Assembly (NCBI GenBank): GCA_019112875.1
Contig: DXIO01000109.1
Location: 1-64,000 of the forward strand
Origin: Candidatus Aquabacterium excrementipullorum
GTDB taxonomy: Bacteria > Pseudomonadota > Gammaproteobacteria > Burkholderiales > Burkholderiaceae_C
Length of the DNA stretch: 64,000 bases
Direction of reading: 5' to 3'
Below the pieces are notes generated by a model. It was not told the DNA's origin. It made no database searches and saw nothing but the letters and a program-made list of their open reading frames with translations. A program made the position numbers and the translations under genes. Within the stretch, counting starts at the first letter, position 1, and each line of letters opens with the position of its first letter. Shown here one piece after another: positions 61,986-64,000 of this stretch.

Positions 61986-64000
61986 TCAACTCCTGCGCCG
62001 AACACTCTTGCGGCTGGGCGCCTTCTTGCCGGCAGCAGGCTTGGCGCCCTGCCCCTGCTGGGCACGCTGCTCGGCCCGCAATGAGGGCGCAGCGCCCTTC
62101 TTGCCGCCACGCCCACCACCTGACGATTTGCCGCCCCGCTTGACCTCTCGGTCGCGGCGCTGCACATCGGCCAGCTTGGCCTGGGCGGATTCGAACGCAT
62201 CACCCGAGGCGCCATCACGGCTCACGCCACCGCCACCGCCGCGGCGTTTGCGACCTGTCGCCTCACCCAGCGGGCCTTGCCCTTCCCTCACGATGCGGAA
62301 ATCGATCTTGCGGCTGTCCAGATCGACACGGCTGACCTGCACGCGCACGCGGTCGCCCGTGCTGTAGCGCACGCCGGTGCGTTCGCCACGCAGCTCCTGG
62401 CGCACTTCGTCGAACTTGAAGTAATCGCCCCCCAGTTCGGTGATGTGGATCAGGCCTTCCACATACAAGCCATCGAGCTGCACGAACAACCCGAAGCTCG
62501 TCACCGTGCTCACGGTGCCGCCGTAGTCCTCACCCAGGCGTTCGCGCATGAACATGCACTTCAGCCAGGCTTCGACATCGCGCGAAGCTTCGTCGGCACG
62601 GCGCTCGTTGGCACTGCAATGCACGCCAGCCACTTCCCAGGCCACACCCTCTTCGGCCGACATCTTGATCTTGGCGCGCTTGGCCGGCGGCTTGGGCAGG
62701 GGCGCGCCTGGCTTGCCCTTCTTGAAGTTGCCGACGGAAGACACCACAGGCGGGAGGATCAGGCCGTAGCGCTCGCTGCTCAGCAAAGCCTTGATCACAC
62801 GGTGCACCAGCAGATCCGGGTAACGGCGGATCGGGCTGGTGAAGTGCGTGTAAGCCTCGTAGGCCAGGCCGAAGTGCCCGCTGTTGATCGGGGTGTAGAT
62901 GGCCTGCTGCATCGAGCGCAGCAGCATGGTGTGGATCTGCAGCGCATCCGGCCGCTCCTTCGTGGCCTGCGCGATGGCCTGGAACTCGCCAGGCGTGGGC
63001 TCTTCGCCCACGCTCAAGCCCAGGCCCAGCGCCTTCAGGTAGTTCTTGAGCGTCTGGCGCTTTTCGGGCGTGGGTCCTTCGTGCACCCGATACAGCCCCG
63101 GATGCCTGCCCTTCTCGATGAACTCCGCCGAGCAGACGTTGGCCGCCAGCATGCACTCCTCGATCAGGCGATGGGCCTCGGTGCGCGTGCGCGGCACGAT
63201 CTTGGCGATGCGGCCGTTGTCGTCGCAGACGATCTGCGTCTCGGTGGTGTCGAAATCGATCGCGCCCCGCTCGCCACGCCCCTTGAGCAAGGCACGGTAC
63301 ACGTCGTACAGGTTCAGCAGGTGCGGCACCAGTTCGGCGCGACGCTGCGCCTCCGGGCCACGCGTGTTGCCGATGATCGCCGCCACCTCGTTGTAGGTGA
63401 AGCGCGCATGCGAGCAGATCACCGCCGGGAAGAACTGGTAGGCATGGATCTCGCCCTCGGCCGTGATGAGCATGTCGCACACCATCGACAGGCGCTCGAC
63501 CTCGGGGTTCAGCGAGCACAGGCCATTGGAAAGCTTCTCCGGCAGCATGGGGATCACGCGGCGCGGGAAGTACACGGAGGTGGCGCGCTCGTAGGCCTCG
63601 CGGTCCAGCGGCTCGCCTGGCTTGACGTAGTGGCTCACGTCGGCGATGGCCACCAGCACACGCCAGCCATTGGGCTTCTTGCTGCGACCCACGGCGGCAG
63701 GCTCGCAGTACACGGCATCGTCGAAATCGCGTGCGTCTTCACCGTCGATGGTGACCAGCGGCACGTCGGTCAGGTCGATGCGGTTCTTGCGGTCGGCGGG
63801 GCGCACCTTGTCTGGCAGCTTGGCAGTCTGGGCCAGCACGTCGTCGCCGAACTTGTGCGGCACCTCGTACTTGCGCACGGCGATCTCGATCTCCATGCCG
63901 GGGTCGTCGATGCCGCCAAGCACTTCGCTCACGCGCCCCACGGGCTGCGCCAGCAGCGAGGGCGCTTCGGTGAGCTCTACCGCCACCACCTGCCCTGCCT
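61986..64000 (-). CDS. rnr: Ribonuclease R (RNB-family 3'-5' exoribonuclease), 5' end missing
   Basis: Degrades structured RNA. About 670 residues are visible; the N-terminal RNA-binding part lies beyond the window. The RNB catalytic domain has the Asp-rich motif DGEDARDFDDAVY and HFTSPIRRYPDLLVHR. It is followed by an S1 domain (SFGLFVQLDGLYVEGLIHIT) and a long Lys/Arg/Gly-rich tail of about 90 residues (GRKRRGGGGG, KRGGKSSGGGRGGKKG). Such a basic tail helps RNase R unwind duplexes and engage ribosomes. It is upstream of rpsB on the same strand. Confidence 0.95.
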   Translation of the reverse strand, partial: AGQVVAVELTEAPSLLAQPVGRVSEVLGGIDDPGMEIEIAVRKYEVPHKFGDDVLAQTAKLPDKVRPADRKNRIDLTDVPLVTIDGEDARDFDDAVYCEPAAVGRSKKPNGWRVLVAIADVSHYVKPGEPLDREAYERATSVYFPRRVIPMLPEKLSNGLCSLNPEVERLSMVCDMLITAEGEIHAYQFFPAVICSHARFTYNEVAAIIGNTRGPEAQRRAELVPHLLNLYDVYRALLKGRGERGAIDFDTTETQIVCDDNGRIAKIVPRTRTEAHRLIEECMLAANVCSAEFIEKGRHPGLYRVHEGPTPEKRQTLKNYLKALGLGLSVGEEPTPGEFQAIAQATKERPDALQIHTMLLRSMQQAIYTPINSGHFGLAYEAYTHFTSPIRRYPDLLVHRVIKALLSSERYGLILPPVVSSVGNFKKGKPGAPLPKPPAKRAKIKMSAEEGVAWEVAGVHCSANERRADEASRDVEAWLKCMFMRERLGEDYGGTVSTVTSFGLFVQLDGLYVEGLIHITELGGDYFKFDEVRQELRGERTGVRYSTGDRVRVQVSRVDLDSRKIDFRIVREGQGPLGEATGRKRRGGGGGVSRDGASGDAFESAQAKLADVQRRDREVKRGGKSSGGGRGGKKGAAPSLRAEQRAQQGQGAKPAAGKKAPSRKSVRRRS

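Overview
This is a GC-rich, tightly packed chromosomal segment from a Gram-negative betaproteobacterium. It most resembles the Burkholderiales, in the broad Ideonella/Aquabacterium/Leptothrix/Comamonadaceae area. That placement is inferred from gene content and order (rpsB-tsf-pyrH-frr-uppS-cdsA-dxr-rseP-bamA-skp-lpxD-fabZ-lpxA-lpxB-rnhB; rpsF-priB-rpsR-rplI; dctSR beside a TRAP transporter) and from protein sequence style. I see no insertion sequence, prophage, CRISPR array, tRNA or rRNA.

Layout. 1-3.9 kb: purine synthesis on the minus strand (guaB, an MFS pump, then guaA cut by the window edge). 4-12.2 kb: small housekeeping genes (DUF4124 protein, rnfH, ratA, smpB, a metC-like PLP enzyme, rimO, a DUF808 membrane protein, a GNAT, a DUF1304 protein, a GST, ribA). 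12.4-18.2 kb: two-component pair dctSR divergent from a dctPQM TRAP transporter for C4-dicarboxylate-like acids. 18.2-19.4 kb: a 1.2 kb gene-free stretch with a degenerate 21-bp tandem repeat flanked by inverted repeat copies. 19.4-27.4 kb: ppc, then a tandem glycine riboswitch and gcvT-gcvH-gcvP. 27.4-34.7 kb: a secreted alpha/beta-hydrolase strongly resembling PET hydrolases/cutinases, ppsR, ohr and ohrR with a clear operator, ppsA, and a second secreted lipase (LIP family). 34.7-42.7 kb: an HPP-CBS membrane protein, the rpsF-priB-rpsR-rplI operon, an ankyrin-repeat protein and an HDOD-GAF protein on the other strand, and dnaB. 42.8-64 kb: minus-strand AsmA and BI-1 family genes, a TrmH-type methyltransferase, then the long envelope/lipid A/isoprenoid/translation cluster from rnhB back to rpsB, and the 3' part of rnr.

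Functionally the window joins central carbon nodes (ppc, ppsA with its regulator ppsR, dicarboxylate uptake, glycine cleavage) with outer-membrane construction (lpxD/A/B, fabZ, bamA, skp, rseP, cdsA) and core information processing (dnaB, ribosomal proteins, Tsf, Frr, SmpB, RNase R).

The most notable item is the PETase-like enzyme at 27400-28278. Its Ser-Asp-His triad is intact, and it has an unusually long loop after the catalytic His carrying its own cysteine pair. Next in interest are the repeat-rich gap before ppc, a palindromic element found directly behind two stop codons (guaB and ohr), and the glycine riboswitch, whose downstream segment can pair with the gcvT start codon.
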